Source: Burkholderiales bacterium (GTDB lineage Bacteria; Pseudomonadota; Gammaproteobacteria; Burkholderiales; Burkholderiaceae_C). Taken from it: a DNA stretch of 58,380 nucleotides. Below the pieces are notes generated by a model that was not told where the DNA came from, ran no database searches, and saw only the letters and a list, made by a program, of their open reading frames with translations. The position numbers and the translations under genes were made by a program. Below, one piece after another: positions 1-8,978 of the stretch (positions are counted from its first letter, which is position 1; every line of letters starts with the position of its first letter). Location: assembly GCA_018971105.1 (NCBI GenBank), contig JAGWVB010000004.1:1-58380 (forward strand). Direction: 5' to 3'.

Positions 1-851
1 CGCGGCGGGGCCGGCGGCTCGGACCAGCGCGCGCCGATGAAGAACATGATCGTGATGACGATGCCGAAGAAGATCCAGCCGTAGACGATGTGGTCGACGC
101 CGACCGCGAGCCGGTTGTTCGACAGGTGGCCGAGCATCACGATCATGTAGGCGCGCAGCCAGTTCGCGATCACGGGCACGATCAGCGCCACGACCATGAA
201 CACGAGGCGCCGCTTGATCGAGCTGTAGTTCAGGTAGGCGAACAGCGTGCCGACCATGAACGAGGCGATCAGGTAGCGCACGCCGCTGCAGGCCTGCACG
301 ACCGACCAGCGGCCGGTCGGGATGACGAAGGACTGGCCCTCGCGGTAGATCGGGATGCCGCTGGCCTGGATGGCGTAGACCGTGAAATCGGCCGTCCAGC
401 GCATCATCCAGGGGATCGCGAACTCGCCGAACGGCACGGCGAAGAACAGGAAGGCGAGCGGGAATGCGATCGTCCAGGCGACCTCGATGCCCAGCACCGC
501 CGCGACGGCGACGACGATGAGGGCGACGAAGGCGAACTGCGCCACGACGTTGACCAGCGCCAGATCGCCCGCGACCCACAGCGCGGCGACGGCGACCACC
601 GCCAGCAGCAGCCAGGGCTGCGCCCGCGGCGTCAGGCGGGCGAGTTCGTCGCGCTGGCGCCAGACGAGCCAGATCGAGATCGGCGCGACCAGGAAGGCAT
701 GGGTGTAGGTCTCGAAATTCCACCAGATGTCGACCATGCCGAGCGCGGTGCCGCGGAACAGCCACAGCAGCGCGGCCAGCAGCAGCGCCAGCGAGACGAG
801 CGCGACGCGCCAGCGCGAGTCGGCCGGGGTGGGGATGACGATCGCGTTCAT
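1..851 (-). CDS. xrtA: Exosortase A (XrtA/EpsH), C-terminus beyond window
   Basis: Integral-membrane cysteine transpeptidase/protease family that recognises the PEP-CTERM tail of exported proteins. The frame opens at ATG 849-851 and stays open to the window edge, giving 283 codons without a stop. The translation is strongly hydrophobic with several membrane segments. The conserved exosortase residues are visible: Cys188 in a QACSGVRYL context, Arg233 in NWLRAYM, and His242 in MLGHLS. The gene starts 4 bases after the FemAB-like stop, so it is the last visible member of the leftward EPS operon. Many homologues continue into an EpsI-like domain; whether this one does cannot be seen. Its likely local substrate is the PEP-CTERM protein at 14771-15610. 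Confidence 0.93.
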   Translation of the reverse strand, partial: MNAIVIPTPADSRWRVALVSLALLLAALLWLFRGTALGMVDIWWNFETYTHAFLVAPISIWLVWRQRDELARLTPRAQPWLLLAVVAVAALWVAGDLALVNVVAQFAFVALIVVAVAAVLGIEVAWTIAFPLAFLFFAVPFGEFAIPWMMRWTADFTVYAIQASGIPIYREGQSFVIPTGRWSVVQACSGVRYLIASFMVGTLFAYLNYSSIKRRLVFMVVALIVPVIANWLRAYMIVMLGHLSNNRLAVGVDHIVYGWIFFGIVITIMFFIGARWSEPPAPP

Positions 852-855
852 GGCT

Positions 856-1893
856 TCAGCCCAGGCTGCGCACGATGAAGGGCCCGAGCCAGTTGGCCAG
901 GCCGATCGGCATGCGCCGCCAGGTCTCGATCAAGAGCTTGTACTTCGCGTTGTTCGGATTGTTCTGCGGCACCTGGTCGTGCTTGTAGAGGCAGTATTCG
1001 TAATGCAGCGGCTGGGGCTCGAAACCCCAGTTCTTCTTGAACGCGTACGAACCCGTGCCCTGCTTGCTGCGGCCGTAATCGAACACCTTGAGCCCGCGCG
1101 CGCAGCTGCGCCGCATCAGCTCCCAGTACTTGAAGTCGTTGCCGGCGAGGTCGCGCGCGGCCTCGGCGTCGCCGGCGTAGTACGGCAGCACCTCGTCCCG
1201 GAAATAGAAGCTGAGCACGCTGCTGATCACGGCGCCGTCGGGGGCGCAGACGGTGAGCACCTCGCAGTCGTCGCCGAATTCCTGCCGCAGGGCCTGGAAA
1301 TAGCGCCTGGGCATGGCCGGCGTGCCGTGGCGATGGACATTGTCGGCATAGACGGCGAAGAAACGGTCGACGCCGGCATCGACCGTCGCGCTGAGGCCGT
1401 TCTTGATGCCCTTGCGCACCATCGCGCGCTGCTTGCGCGGGATGGCGAGCATGTTCGCCTCCTCGTCGGGCAGGATCTCCTTGCGGAAGGTGACGTAGAG
1501 GTCCTGCTCGGGCCAGTCGGGTTGCGTGCGCTGCAGGTTGCGCAGTTCGAGGTGGTCGACGCGCAGCGCGCGCGCCAGGCGCTGCGCCTCGGCCAGCAGC
1601 AGCGCGGCGCTGGCCGCATCGTCGGCGACGATGCCGCCGTAGACGGCGAACGGCAGGCTGGCGAGCGAGTTGCCGAACAGCAGGCTCTTCACATGCGCCA
1701 GCGGCAGCACGCCGGTGATGCGGCCCGCCTCCTCGGCGTAGAGGTAATGGCAGCGGTGGCGGAACACGCGCCCCAGCACGCGCTGCCAGCCGGCGCGGTG
1801 GAAGAAGGTGGCCTGCGCGTGGGCCAGGACATAGGCGTCCCAGGCCGCGTTGGCGGCCCGGTCGTCGGGGCTGAGGATCTTGAGTTGGGGCAC
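856..1893 (-). CDS. FemAB-like XrtA/PEP-CTERM-associated protein
   Basis: A 345-residue protein of the FemAB/GNAT-like fold that accompanies exosortase A loci (TIGR03019 type). FemAB relatives transfer aminoacyl groups to peptidoglycan; the substrate of the XrtA-associated subfamily is unknown to me. The N-terminal part (about residues 1-60, with FFHRAGWQRVL) and the C-terminal DYGRSKQGTGSYAFKKNW segment are typical. There is no signal peptide, so it should act in the cytoplasm or at the inner face of the membrane. It lies 9 bases after the deacetylase and 4 bases before xrtA, consistent with one transcript. Confidence 0.85.
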   Translation of the reverse strand: MPQLKILSPDDRAANAAWDAYVLAHAQATFFHRAGWQRVLGRVFRHRCHYLYAEEAGRITGVLPLAHVKSLLFGNSLASLPFAVYGGIVADDAASAALLLAEAQRLARALRVDHLELRNLQRTQPDWPEQDLYVTFRKEILPDEEANMLAIPRKQRAMVRKGIKNGLSATVDAGVDRFFAVYADNVHRHGTPAMPRRYFQALRQEFGDDCEVLTVCAPDGAVISSVLSFYFRDEVLPYYAGDAEAARDLAGNDFKYWELMRRSCARGLKVFDYGRSKQGTGSYAFKKNWGFEPQPLHYEYCLYKHDQVPQNNPNNAKYKLLIETWRRMPIGLANWLGPFIVRSLG

Positions 1894-1902
1894 GGGGCGT
1901 GA

Positions 1903-2781
1903 TCAGACCGCAGATTCGGCGGCATGCGCCACCGCGGCGCGGCGCGGGCCGAGAAAAATGTCATCCATTCGGCCCCAACGGAAGTCCGCCAGCAGCTGTT
2001 GCAGCCGGCCGTCCATGCGCTCGATGTTCACGTAGTGGCGGAACTTCGTGCGCGCGTCGATGCCGGGGATGCGCGGCTGGCCCGGGTCGATCTCCCAGGG
2101 ATGGAAATAGAAGATCGCGCTCTGGCGGTCCTGCCGGTTGACCTGGCGGATCATCCAGCGCGACAGCGGGTACGGCAGCAGCCTGAAATAGCCGCCGCCG
2201 CTGGAAGGCAGGTTGCGCCCGGCCAGGCGCAGCGTCGTCACCGGCACCTCGAGCAGGCCGGCCGCGACCTCGTGTGCGAAGCGCGGCGCGTCGGGCATGC
2301 CGTAATGGTCGTGGCGGATCGGGTAGATGCTGCTGCTGTAGCGGTAGCCGGCGCGGGCCAGCACGTCGAAGGCCCAGAGGTTGGCGCTGCCGATCGAGAA
2401 GCTGGGCGCGCGGTAGCCGAGCACGGGGCGGCCGGCGATGTCCTCTAGCAGCGCCTTCGCACGCCCGACATCGGCGCGGAAGGCGGCCTCGTCGAGGTCG
2501 CTGGCGCGCTCGTGGCCATAGCCGTGGCTGGCGAGTTCATGGCCGCCGTCGACGATGGCGCGCACGAGTTGCGGATAGCGCTCGGCGATCCAGCCCAGCG
2601 TGAAGAAGGTGGCGCGGGTGTCGGCGTCGGCCAGCAGGCCGAGGATGCGCTGGACATTGCGCTCGACGCGGCATTCGCGGCGTTCCCAGTCGTCGCGCCG
2701 TATATAGGGGGCGAAGGCCGAGACCTGGAAATAGTCCTCGACGTCGATCGTCAGCGCGTTGGTGATCGCGGGGGCAAGCAT
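1903..2781 (-). CDS. XrtA-system polysaccharide deacetylase
   Basis: A NodB-type carbohydrate esterase of 292 residues, expected to remove N- or O-acetyl groups from the exopolysaccharide (TIGR03006 type). The N-terminus carries the metal/catalytic motif TIDVEDYF (Asp13, Asp16), and His86 and His90 sit in SHGYGHE, the usual metal ligands. No signal sequence is present, as is common in this subfamily, so its compartment is uncertain. It lies 39 bases downstream of the ATPase gene in the EPS operon. Confidence 0.9.
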   Translation of the reverse strand: MLAPAITNALTIDVEDYFQVSAFAPYIRRDDWERRECRVERNVQRILGLLADADTRATFFTLGWIAERYPQLVRAIVDGGHELASHGYGHERASDLDEAAFRADVGRAKALLEDIAGRPVLGYRAPSFSIGSANLWAFDVLARAGYRYSSSIYPIRHDHYGMPDAPRFAHEVAAGLLEVPVTTLRLAGRNLPSSGGGYFRLLPYPLSRWMIRQVNRQDRQSAIFYFHPWEIDPGQPRIPGIDARTKFRHYVNIERMDGRLQQLLADFRWGRMDDIFLGPRRAAVAHAAESAV

Positions 2782-2820
2782 GGTGGTCCTGTGCGGTGCG
2801 GGCGGCGTGCCGGCTCGCCC

Positions 2821-3918
2821 TCAGGGCCCCGGCTTCGTCAGTCCGGCGACGAGCTTCTGCAGCAGCGCCAGCGTCTCGAGGTTGCTGCGCTCGAGCCGCA
2901 GCAGGCTGCGTTCGAGCCGCTGCAGCTGGTCGCCGCGCTGGTCGGCCGTGAGCGCCGCGAGCTGGGCCGACATCGCGCTGGCCTCGGCGGGGTCGAGCTG
3001 GGCGGCGCTGAGGTCGAGATCGACCGCATCGACCACCTCGCTGCCGCCGACGCGGCTCGGGCTCGCGCCGTTGGCCAGGCGGCGCGCGGCGCCGGGGTTC
3101 GGCACCGCCGATTCCTGGGCGAATTCCTGCACCACCTCGGCCACGTCGGCCGTCGTCAGGTGCGTGCGGCCGCCGAGGAAGCCGAGCAGCAGCAGGCGGT
3201 CGCAGACCGAGTTGATGCGGCGCGGGATGCCGCCGCTGGCGGCGTGGATCGCGGCGTAGGCCTCGGGCTCGAAGCTCGGCTTGTCCTTGGCGCCGGCGCA
3301 TTTGAGCCGGTGCTCGATATAGGCGCGCGTCTCGTCCTCGGCCAGCGGCCCGATGTGGCAGGTGGCCGAGACGCGCTGGCGGAACTGCTCCATCTCGGGG
3401 CGCTGCAGGATCTCGCGGAACTCGGGCTGGCCGACGAGGAAGCTCTGCAGCAGCGCCTGGTTGCCGAACTGGAAGTTGGAGAGCATGCGCAGCTCCTCCA
3501 CCGCCTTGGGCGTGAGGTTCTGCGCCTCGTCGACGATGAGCAGGCAGCGCTTGCCCTTGCTCGTCTGGCTGATGAGGAAGGCCTCGAGCGTGATCAGCAG
3601 CTCGGACTTCGGCACGTCCTTGACGCGGAAGCCGAAGGCCGCGCCGACCATGCGCAGCGTGTCCTCGGCGCCGAGCTGCGTGGTCACGAGATGGCCGGTC
3701 ACGACGTTGCTGCCGTGCAGGCCGTCGATGAGCGAGCGCAGCACCGTGGTCTTGCCGGCGCCGATGTCGCCGGTGATGACGATGAAGCCCTCGTTGCGCG
3801 ACACGCCGTATTCGAGATAGGCCTTGGCGCGCCGGTGCTGCTTGCTGCCGAAGAAGAAGGCCGGGTCGGGGTTGAGCTGGAAAGGCTTGCTCGTCAGCCC
3901 GTAGAAAGCTTCGTACAT
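2821..3918 (-). CDS. XrtA-associated ATPase (ExeA/GspA-like AAA)
   Basis: A 365-residue ATPase of the ExeA/GspA-like AAA group found in exosortase A loci (TIGR03015 type). It starts MYEAFYGLTSKPF, the family signature, with Walker A GDIGAGKTT at residues 50-58 and Walker B LLIVDE at 126-131. The last 90 or so residues are leucine/arginine/glutamine-rich and look coiled-coil. The gene begins 3 bases after the outer-membrane protein stop. Homologues couple ATP hydrolysis to envelope assembly, but the role in EPS export is not established. Confidence 0.88.
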   Translation of the reverse strand: MYEAFYGLTSKPFQLNPDPAFFFGSKQHRRAKAYLEYGVSRNEGFIVITGDIGAGKTTVLRSLIDGLHGSNVVTGHLVTTQLGAEDTLRMVGAAFGFRVKDVPKSELLITLEAFLISQTSKGKRCLLIVDEAQNLTPKAVEELRMLSNFQFGNQALLQSFLVGQPEFREILQRPEMEQFRQRVSATCHIGPLAEDETRAYIEHRLKCAGAKDKPSFEPEAYAAIHAASGGIPRRINSVCDRLLLLGFLGGRTHLTTADVAEVVQEFAQESAVPNPGAARRLANGASPSRVGGSEVVDAVDLDLSAAQLDPAEASAMSAQLAALTADQRGDQLQRLERSLLRLERSNLETLALLQKLVAGLTKPGP

Positions 3919-3921
3919 GGT

Positions 3922-5466
3922 TCAGTACCGGAGGCTGAGCGAGCCGACGACGGCCGACTCTTCATAGGGTGTGATCACGCTGGCGTAGTTCGAGTGCCGC
4001 ACGCCGAGCGAATAGCCCAGGAAGCGACTCAGGCTGCCGGTCCAGGCCAGGTTGTAGATGCGCTGCTGCAGCGAGGGTTGCACCGACGTCGCCAGCGTGC
4101 GCAGCTCGGTCGCCGCGAACGTCAGCGCGGCGGTCGGGCTCAGCTTCTGCGACACGGCCAACGACGCGCCGTCCTGGCGCACCTGCCGGTTGCCGGCCAG
4201 GTCGCCGCCCGTCGGCGCGCCGGCGTTGACGAGACGGGTGCCGGTGCGGAAGGCGCTCAGCGTGATCGTCGTGCGCAGGCCGCTCACCGCCACCGACAGA
4301 TTCTGCGAGCGCTGGATCGTCGTTCCCGAGGCCAGGAAACCGCCGAGCTGCTGGTTCGAGTCGAGCGCCGGATTGGCGGCGAAATACGACTGCACGTTCT
4401 GCTGGCAGGTGAGCGCGCCCAGGCCCTGCGCGAGGCAGAGGTTGTAGAGCAGGTCGTACAGCGTCAGGGGCTTCGCGTTCGCACCCAGCGTCGCCGGATT
4501 GCCGTTGATGCCCGAGGTGTCGACGTAGCTCCAGACCGAGCGCCGCATGCGATGGCGCAGCGTGACCATGTGCGACCTGCCGTAGAAGGTCTTGTCGTCC
4601 TGCAGCAGGACATCGGTGCGGTCGGTGGGGTGCCACTCGACGCCCCAGCCCCAGGTGCCGAAGGTCTGGGTCGTACCGGTGAGTTCGTCGGTGCGGTCGC
4701 GGCCGGCCTGCAGCGAGAGCTTCAGGTCGTAATCGGCGTAGTAATCGGCCGAGAGCACCAGCGGCAGGTCGTGCGTGCGGCCGCCCAGCTTGTAGTCGTT
4801 GGTCTGCTGGCGGATCTGCACGCCCCAGCCGAGATTGCCGCTGCGCCCGCCGACCGAGAGGTGGCCGCCGTAGCTGTGGTAGCTGCCCAGCGCCGTGCCC
4901 TTGGCATCGGCCAGCGAGCCGTCGAGCCCCAGGTTCACGTCCGCATAGCCGGCGATGTTGCCGCTGAGCGTCGGCGCCACGCTCAAGTTCGAGACCTGGG
5001 TGCGATTGCTGTTGACGACATCGTTGGACCCCGACTGGACGCCGTAGGCCGAGATCGACTGCTGGGCGATCGAGCCCACCGTCTTCATCGAGAAATGGTT
5101 GTCCCAGCCGCGCGCGATGAACGAGGTGTCGAGATAGTTCTGGACCGTGTTCAGGCGCGGCGCGCGGGCATAGCTGAGCGCGCTCAGCGAATAGTTCAGC
5201 GTCCCGTCGAGCCGCGCCGTGTGGCTGTTGATGCGCAGCCCGGGGATGACCTGGGTCACGAGGTCGGCCTGCGCCGGCACCCGCGTCAGGTCACGGTTGT
5301 TGGTCAGCGTCTCCTGGATCGAGAGGCTGGGAGCGATCGAGAATCCGGGCGGCGGGACCACCAGCGCTTCGCCCTCCTGGGCCCGCGCCGCCGGCACGGC
5401 CACCAGGGCGGCGCCGACCCAGGCCGACACGCGCGCGATGGCCTTCGGACGGACACCGACCCTCAT
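3922..5466 (-). CDS. PEP-CTERM-associated outer-membrane protein, TIGR03016 type
   Basis: A predicted outer-membrane beta-barrel of 514 residues that recurs in XrtA EPS operons. An N-terminal signal peptide ends AAVPAARA/Q-like near residue 29. The remainder shows alternating-hydrophobicity strands and ends in a tyrosine (SLSLRY), as outer-membrane proteins do. ATG at 5464-5466 was chosen because it gives a compact signal peptide. A GTG five codons upstream (5479-5481), just after the kinase stop, is the alternative. It is probably part of the polysaccharide export path; the exact function is unknown. Confidence 0.82.
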   Translation of the reverse strand: MRVGVRPKAIARVSAWVGAALVAVPAARAQEGEALVVPPPGFSIAPSLSIQETLTNNRDLTRVPAQADLVTQVIPGLRINSHTARLDGTLNYSLSALSYARAPRLNTVQNYLDTSFIARGWDNHFSMKTVGSIAQQSISAYGVQSGSNDVVNSNRTQVSNLSVAPTLSGNIAGYADVNLGLDGSLADAKGTALGSYHSYGGHLSVGGRSGNLGWGVQIRQQTNDYKLGGRTHDLPLVLSADYYADYDLKLSLQAGRDRTDELTGTTQTFGTWGWGVEWHPTDRTDVLLQDDKTFYGRSHMVTLRHRMRRSVWSYVDTSGINGNPATLGANAKPLTLYDLLYNLCLAQGLGALTCQQNVQSYFAANPALDSNQQLGGFLASGTTIQRSQNLSVAVSGLRTTITLSAFRTGTRLVNAGAPTGGDLAGNRQVRQDGASLAVSQKLSPTAALTFAATELRTLATSVQPSLQQRIYNLAWTGSLSRFLGYSLGVRHSNYASVITPYEESAVVGSLSLRY

Positions 5467-5484
5467 GTGTCGCGGCGGCACCGA

Positions 5485-6450
5485 TCAGTGCCGCTCTTCG
5501 GCGGCGCCGCCGGGCGCAGCGCCTGGGGCCGCCGCGGCATCGGCGCCGTAGCCGTAGCCGTATCCATAGGCGTATCCGTAGCCGTAGCCGTAGCCGTAAC
5601 CGTAGGCCTTGCCGTCGAGCCGGGCCTTGTTCAGCACCAGCATGCGCACCGGGCAGGACTCGATCGTGTCCAGCGCCTGGCGCGTCGCCGATTGCGGCGT
5701 CTTGCCGGCGGCGACGACGACGACGATCTGGCCCATGTTCGTCGCCAGCACGCGCGATTCGGTCGTCAGCAACAGCGGCGGCGAATCGAAGATGATGATG
5801 CGGTCGGGGTAGCGCGTCGCCATGTTGTCGAGCAGCGCGCGCATCGCATCGCTGGCCAACAGCTCCGTCGCCTTGGGATGCGGCGTGCCGGCGGGCAGCA
5901 CGGTCAGCTTGTCGACGTTCGTGCGCATCATCACGTCGGCCAGCTCGGCCTTGCCTTCGAGCACCTCGAGCAGGCCCGGGCCGGCCGGCAGGCCTAGCGT
6001 GCGCAGCACCGAGGGCCGCGCGACGTCGGCATCGACCAGCATCACCGTGTGGTCGAGCTCGGAGGCGATGCTCATCGCCAGGTTGACCGAGGTGAAGGTC
6101 TTGCCCTCGCCGGCCATCGCGCTGGTGATCATGATCAGGTTGCCGTGCGTGACCGTCGCCGCGCCGCGCCCGAGCGCGTTCGCGATGAGCGGGCGCTTGA
6201 TGACGCGGTACTGGTCGGCGATGGCGCTGCGCGGCGCGTTCGGCGTCACGATGCCGGCCGCCAGCAGCGCGTCGAGGTCGAGCTCGACGCGGCGCGACTG
6301 GCTCGGGGCGTCGGCCGCCGGCGGCTGCGGCCGGGGTGCGGGAACGACCGCAGGCGTCGGCGCGAGGTCGATCTCGGATTCGGGGATCGCGACCCCGGCC
6401 TGGCGCAACTGCTCCAGCCGTTGGGCCGCCTGTTCGATCAAGCTGCTCAT
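5485..6450 (-). CDS. XrtA-associated bacterial tyrosine autokinase
   Basis: A BY-kinase of 321 residues (TIGR03018 type), the cytoplasmic partner of the Wzc/GNVR-like chain-length protein encoded immediately upstream (10-base gap). Walker A is in MAGEGKTF (around residues 109-117) and the A' motif in VMLVDADVARPS. The C-terminus holds ten tyrosines alternating mostly with glycine (codons 5548-5604), the expected autophosphorylation cluster. Phosphorylation of this tail normally modulates oligomerisation and polymer length. Confidence 0.92.
   Translation of the reverse strand: MSSLIEQAAQRLEQLRQAGVAIPESEIDLAPTPAVVPAPRPQPPAADAPSQSRRVELDLDALLAAGIVTPNAPRSAIADQYRVIKRPLIANALGRGAATVTHGNLIMITSAMAGEGKTFTSVNLAMSIASELDHTVMLVDADVARPSVLRTLGLPAGPGLLEVLEGKAELADVMMRTNVDKLTVLPAGTPHPKATELLASDAMRALLDNMATRYPDRIIIFDSPPLLLTTESRVLATNMGQIVVVVAAGKTPQSATRQALDTIESCPVRMLVLNKARLDGKAYGYGYGYGYGYAYGYGYGYGADAAAAPGAAPGGAAEERH
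5548..5604 (-). repeat. Tyr-Gly hexanucleotide tract in the kinase gene
   Basis: Imperfect 6-bp units encoding Tyr-Gly run for 57 bases within the kinase tail. One Gly is replaced by Ala. Synonymous changes (TAC/TAT, GGC/GGA/GGT) break up the DNA repeat, so slippage is possible but partly limited. Confidence 0.85.
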
Positions 6451-6460
6451 AGTCCTTGCC

Positions 6461-8047
6461 TCACCCTCCGCGGCGCGCGATCAGGGCCAGCGCGACCATG
6501 CCCAATGCGAACAGGCCCACGAGCCCGCCCGAGGCGCCGGCGAACCACAGCGTGCCCAGCCGCTCGCGGCGGCGCTCGACATCGTTGATCACCATCGACA
6601 CCACGCCCAGCAGCGGCAGGCCGGTGACGGTGCGCAGCTCGTCGCCGTCGCTGAACACCGGCATGAGCTGGCTTGCCGCGAACGCGACGCCCAGGCCCGC
6701 GGCCAGCGCCGCGACGAGCGCGATCGGCAACAGCAGCAGCCGGTTCGGCGCCACCGGCTGCGGCGTCACGCGCGGCGGATCGATGAGGCGGAAGTCGGCC
6801 ACGCCGGCGGCGACCTCGAGCTCGCCCGACATCACGGCCGATTGCTGGCGTGCGACGAGGTCCTGGTAGTTCTTCTTCGTGACCTCGTAGTCGCGATTGA
6901 GCTGGGCCGCCTCGGCCTCGATCTGCGGCGCCGTCTTCAGCGAGGCCCGGGCCTGCGCCAGGCGGCCGCTGTACTCGGCCACGCGCGCCTTCAGCGCCGC
7001 GACCTTGACCTCGGCCGTGGCCTGCAGGCGGCTGAGCTCCTGCGTCGCCAGGCTGGCGTTGGCGATGTTGCCGCCGACCTGCGGCGTCGCCAGCGCGGCC
7101 TTGCGCAGCTGCGCGACTTCCTTGCGCTTCTGCGCCTCGAGTTCCTTGATCAGATGCTTGGCGGCGATGATGTCCGGATGCTGGTCGGTGAAGCGCTGCT
7201 CCAGCGAATCGAGGTTGCGCTTCTGGGCCTCGATGCGGGCGTCGATCTCGGGCGTCGAGACCGCGATCTCGGATTCCTGCAGCAGGCTGTCGGTGACGGC
7301 GCTGCTGCCGGTCGGGTTCTTTTCGCCGGCGAGCTGGGCCTTGGCCGATGCGGCCTCGTTCTCGGCCTCGCGCAGGTCGAGCTGGGCCTGCTGGAGCTGG
7401 GCCGAGATGTCGGCGACGCGGCTGGCCGCGTCCTTGCCGTCGCTGGACTGCATGTCGATGTTGCGCAGCTTGAAATCCTTCATCCGCGATTCGGCTTCCT
7501 CGAGCTTGGCCTCGTACTGCTTGATCTGCTCGTTCAGGAAGGTCTTGGCGGAGTCGTTGTCCTTGCGGCTGGCGCCCAGGCCCGACTCGATGAAGATCGA
7601 GACCAGCGACTGCACGACCTTCTTGGCCTTGTCGCGGTCGGAATCGCGGTACTCGAGCGAATAGAGGTTGTCGCGGCCCGTGTTCTTGATCGTGATCTGC
7701 TTCATCAGCACGTCGATCAGCGCGTCCTGGTCGGCGCGCGTGCTGGCCTTCAGGTCGAGGTCGGACATGCGCACCAGCTTCTCGAGATTGGGCCGGCTGA
7801 TGAGGGTGCGGCTGAGCATGCCGATCTGCTGCTCGACGTTCGGCTGCACCGTCAGGCCGGCCATCAGCGGCTTGAGGATGGACTGCGTGTCGACGTAGAT
7901 GCGGGCCGAGGCCTCGTACTGGTCCGGGATGCGCGAGACGATGATGGTCCCGATGACGGCCACGACCCAGGCCGCGATGACGCCGGGCCAGCGGAACCGC
8001 CACATCCCGCGCATGAGGGTGAGGGCTTGGCGTACGACTTCTTCCAT
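6461..8047 (-). CDS. XrtA-system polysaccharide chain-length determinant (Wzz/GNVR)
   Basis: An inner-membrane polysaccharide co-polymerase of 528 residues (TIGR03007 type). The first transmembrane segment is at about residues 21-39, followed by a Wzz-type periplasmic region, a long charged coiled-coil stretch, a GNVR-like region with RDYEVTKKNYQDLVARQQSA, and further membrane segments near residue 435 and at the C-terminus. It works with the separately encoded tyrosine kinase downstream, as in the split CapA/CapB arrangement. The gap to the export lipoprotein gene is 42 bases. Confidence 0.92.
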   Translation of the reverse strand: MEEVVRQALTLMRGMWRFRWPGVIAAWVVAVIGTIIVSRIPDQYEASARIYVDTQSILKPLMAGLTVQPNVEQQIGMLSRTLISRPNLEKLVRMSDLDLKASTRADQDALIDVLMKQITIKNTGRDNLYSLEYRDSDRDKAKKVVQSLVSIFIESGLGASRKDNDSAKTFLNEQIKQYEAKLEEAESRMKDFKLRNIDMQSSDGKDAASRVADISAQLQQAQLDLREAENEAASAKAQLAGEKNPTGSSAVTDSLLQESEIAVSTPEIDARIEAQKRNLDSLEQRFTDQHPDIIAAKHLIKELEAQKRKEVAQLRKAALATPQVGGNIANASLATQELSRLQATAEVKVAALKARVAEYSGRLAQARASLKTAPQIEAEAAQLNRDYEVTKKNYQDLVARQQSAVMSGELEVAAGVADFRLIDPPRVTPQPVAPNRLLLLPIALVAALAAGLGVAFAASQLMPVFSDGDELRTVTGLPLLGVVSMVINDVERRRERLGTLWFAGASGGLVGLFALGMVALALIARRGG

Positions 8048-8089
8048 GCTCGATCCCGATTCAGTGGCTGGGCGTCGACCGGCGCCGCG

Positions 8090-8713
8090 TCAGAAATAGC
8101 TCTGGGGAATGATCAGGATGTCACCCGGCTTCATGTCGACATTGGCCGAGATGTCGCCGCCGCGGATGAGGTCGCGCAGCCGCACCGAGTACTGCTTGTT
8201 GTGTTCCGAGGTGCGCAGGATGGTGGCGCTGTTGCCGGCCGCGAAATCGGTCAGCCCGCCGACGGCGATCATCACGTCGAGCAGCGTCATGCGGTTCTTG
8301 TAGGGCAGCGCCTGCGGCTTGGCGGCGGCGCCGACGACGCGGATCTGCTCGCTGTAGGGGCCGACGAAGTTCGTCACCAGCACGGTGACGACCGGGTCGC
8401 GCACGTACTTGCCCAGCACCTGCTCGAGCGCACGCGCCAGTTGCACCGGGGTCTTGCCCTGGGCCACGATCTCGTCGACCAGCGGCGCGGCGAGCTTGCC
8501 GTCGGGCCGCACCGGCACCGTCATCGACAGTTCCGGGTTGCGCCAGACAATGATGTTGATCGTGTCGCCCGGGCCGATGATGTAGCTGTAGGACGAGGTG
8601 TCGACCGTCGTCGGCGCCGGCGGGTAGGCGTGGCTCGCGCAGCCGGCGGCAAACAGGGCCAGCAGGGCCGCGAACATCAGCCGAACCTGGCGGGGGAGCA
8701 TGTTGAGCATCAT
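8090..8713 (-). CDS. Exopolysaccharide export lipoprotein (EpsE/Wza-like)
   Basis: A Poly_export/SLBB outer-membrane protein of 207 residues (TIGR03027 type), first gene of the leftward EPS operon. A signal peptide with lipobox AAGC gives lipid attachment at Cys25. The polysaccharide-export domain contains YIIGPGDTINIIVW, and an SLBB-like part follows. It is shorter than Wza, as usual in XrtA loci. Several ATGs lie close together (8711-8713, 8708-8710 and 8699-8701); the outermost is used here. A divergent control region separates it from the operon starting at 8979. Confidence 0.92.
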   Translation of the reverse strand: MMLNMLPRQVRLMFAALLALFAAGCASHAYPPAPTTVDTSSYSYIIGPGDTINIIVWRNPELSMTVPVRPDGKLAAPLVDEIVAQGKTPVQLARALEQVLGKYVRDPVVTVLVTNFVGPYSEQIRVVGAAAKPQALPYKNRMTLLDVMIAVGGLTDFAAGNSATILRTSEHNKQYSVRLRDLIRGGDISANVDMKPGDILIIPQSYF

Positions 8714-8978
8714 CGACGCATTCCGTTGGGATTGAGGTACTGGCCTGCAGCCCCCCGGCGCTGCGGGGCGGGCCGCGAGGGCGGGCCAGGCCGGGCCGGC
8801 ACGGCTCGGCGCGCCTCGGATTTTGGACCAGAGCGATCATGGCACAGGAACCCGGGCTGACTTTCGGCACCCCGTGCCCGGCGCGGGCCTGGCGCGGCGA
8901 TTTGTCACGCGGGGTCCGGGGCGCCGGCGGTATACAGTGCCCGCTACCCCGCAACTGGGGGATGGGGAAGACGGCGAC
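8714..8978. promoter_or_regulatory. Divergent intergenic control region
   Basis: A 265-bp gap between the leftward EPS operon and the rightward four-gene operon must hold both promoters. It contains an inverted repeat GGCAC-CCC-GTGCC at 8866-8878 and a -10-like TATACA at 8931-8936 for the plus strand, without a well-spaced -35. No convincing sigma-54 element (GG-N10-GC) was found on either strand. Confidence 0.4.

Noticed and set aside
5548-5604. Short regular repeats as a CRISPR-like array
   Set aside because: The units are 6 bp with no spacers and lie in frame in the kinase gene.
2512-5997. Very long plus-strand open frame opposite the EPS genes
   Set aside because: It runs antisense to five recognised EPS genes, has a His/Arg/Ala/Gly-dominated composition and no family features. 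It is a high-GC shadow frame.
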